Shown here piece after piece: positions 63,941 through 64,000 of a stretch of DNA of 64,000 nt (positions within the stretch are counted from its first letter, which is position 1; each line of letters starts with the position of its first letter). Under the pieces are notes generated by a model, which saw only the letters and a list, made by a program, of their open reading frames with translations, was not told where the DNA came from and did no database searches. This stretch comes from Salsipaludibacter sp963812245 (GTDB lineage: Bacteria > Actinomycetota > Nitriliruptoria > Nitriliruptorales > Nitriliruptoraceae): NCBI GenBank assembly GCA_963812245.1, contig CAWEUK010000002.1, positions 1,054,001 to 1,118,000 of the forward strand, in the 5' to 3' direction. The translations under genes and the position numbers were made by a program.

Positions 63941-64000
63941 GAGATTTGTCCTGATCGGACGTTGGGACGACCCCGGGGGGTTGGCCATGCGAGCACGACA

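Noticed and set aside
63986..64000. ATG near the right edge as the start of a new gene
   Set aside because: Only five codons are visible with a weak G-rich site; nothing can be claimed.

Overview
The window is very G+C-rich chromosomal DNA from an actinobacterium. The evidence is third-position G/C codon use, frequent GTG starts, TAnnnT -10 boxes without a clear -35, a SigB/SigF-type sigma factor, Gram-positive-type LexA boxes and a RecA-RecX-MiaB-MiaA-DapF-HflX gene order. A deep-branching class such as Nitriliruptoria is my guess, not something the sequence proves. No rRNA, tRNA, CRISPR array, transposase or phage gene was recognised.

Layout. 1-11,740 is a stress-type island: a broken LuxR-family ATPase regulator, two small unknown proteins, a Rho_N-like small protein, a SigF-type sigma factor, a DksA/TraR-like protein, the 3' half of a glycogen debranching enzyme, large-subunit catalase KatE, a GT4 glycosyltransferase and a hemerythrin. 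11,823-24,622 is amino-acid and envelope metabolism: dapE-dapD with a hydrolase and a LOG protein, a DUF368 lipid translocase with a lipid kinase, dapC, a shortened pheA, tyrA and serB. 24,652-40,923 is mixed housekeeping: gpsA, ddl, rpmB, ssb, fakA, recG, ptrB, rsmD, coaD and a coiled-coil partner. 41,022-59,106 carries the conserved actinobacterial block rodZ-like, rimO, pgsA, cinA, recA, recX, miaB, miaA, dapF, pfkA and hflX. 59,120-63,940 looks like a TetR-controlled accessory locus: FAD oxidoreductase, OsmC protein, a hydrolase-glycosyltransferase fusion and the TetR gene.

The genes together. DapD, DapC, DapE and DapF give the succinylase route to diaminopimelate, which with Ddl, the DUF368 translocase, the lipid kinase and PgsA feeds the cell envelope. 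RecA, RecX and RecG form the repair set, with two LexA boxes ahead of recA. MiaB, MiaA, RimO and RsmD modify tRNA and ribosomes.

Two themes cut across the window. First, several genes that cells normally keep, including recA and hflX, are broken by single-base indels, mostly in short G or C runs. Read or assembly error is more likely than gene decay, so frames here need checking against raw reads. Second, short tandem repeats (15-76 bp units) recur at gene ends, gene starts and in gaps.
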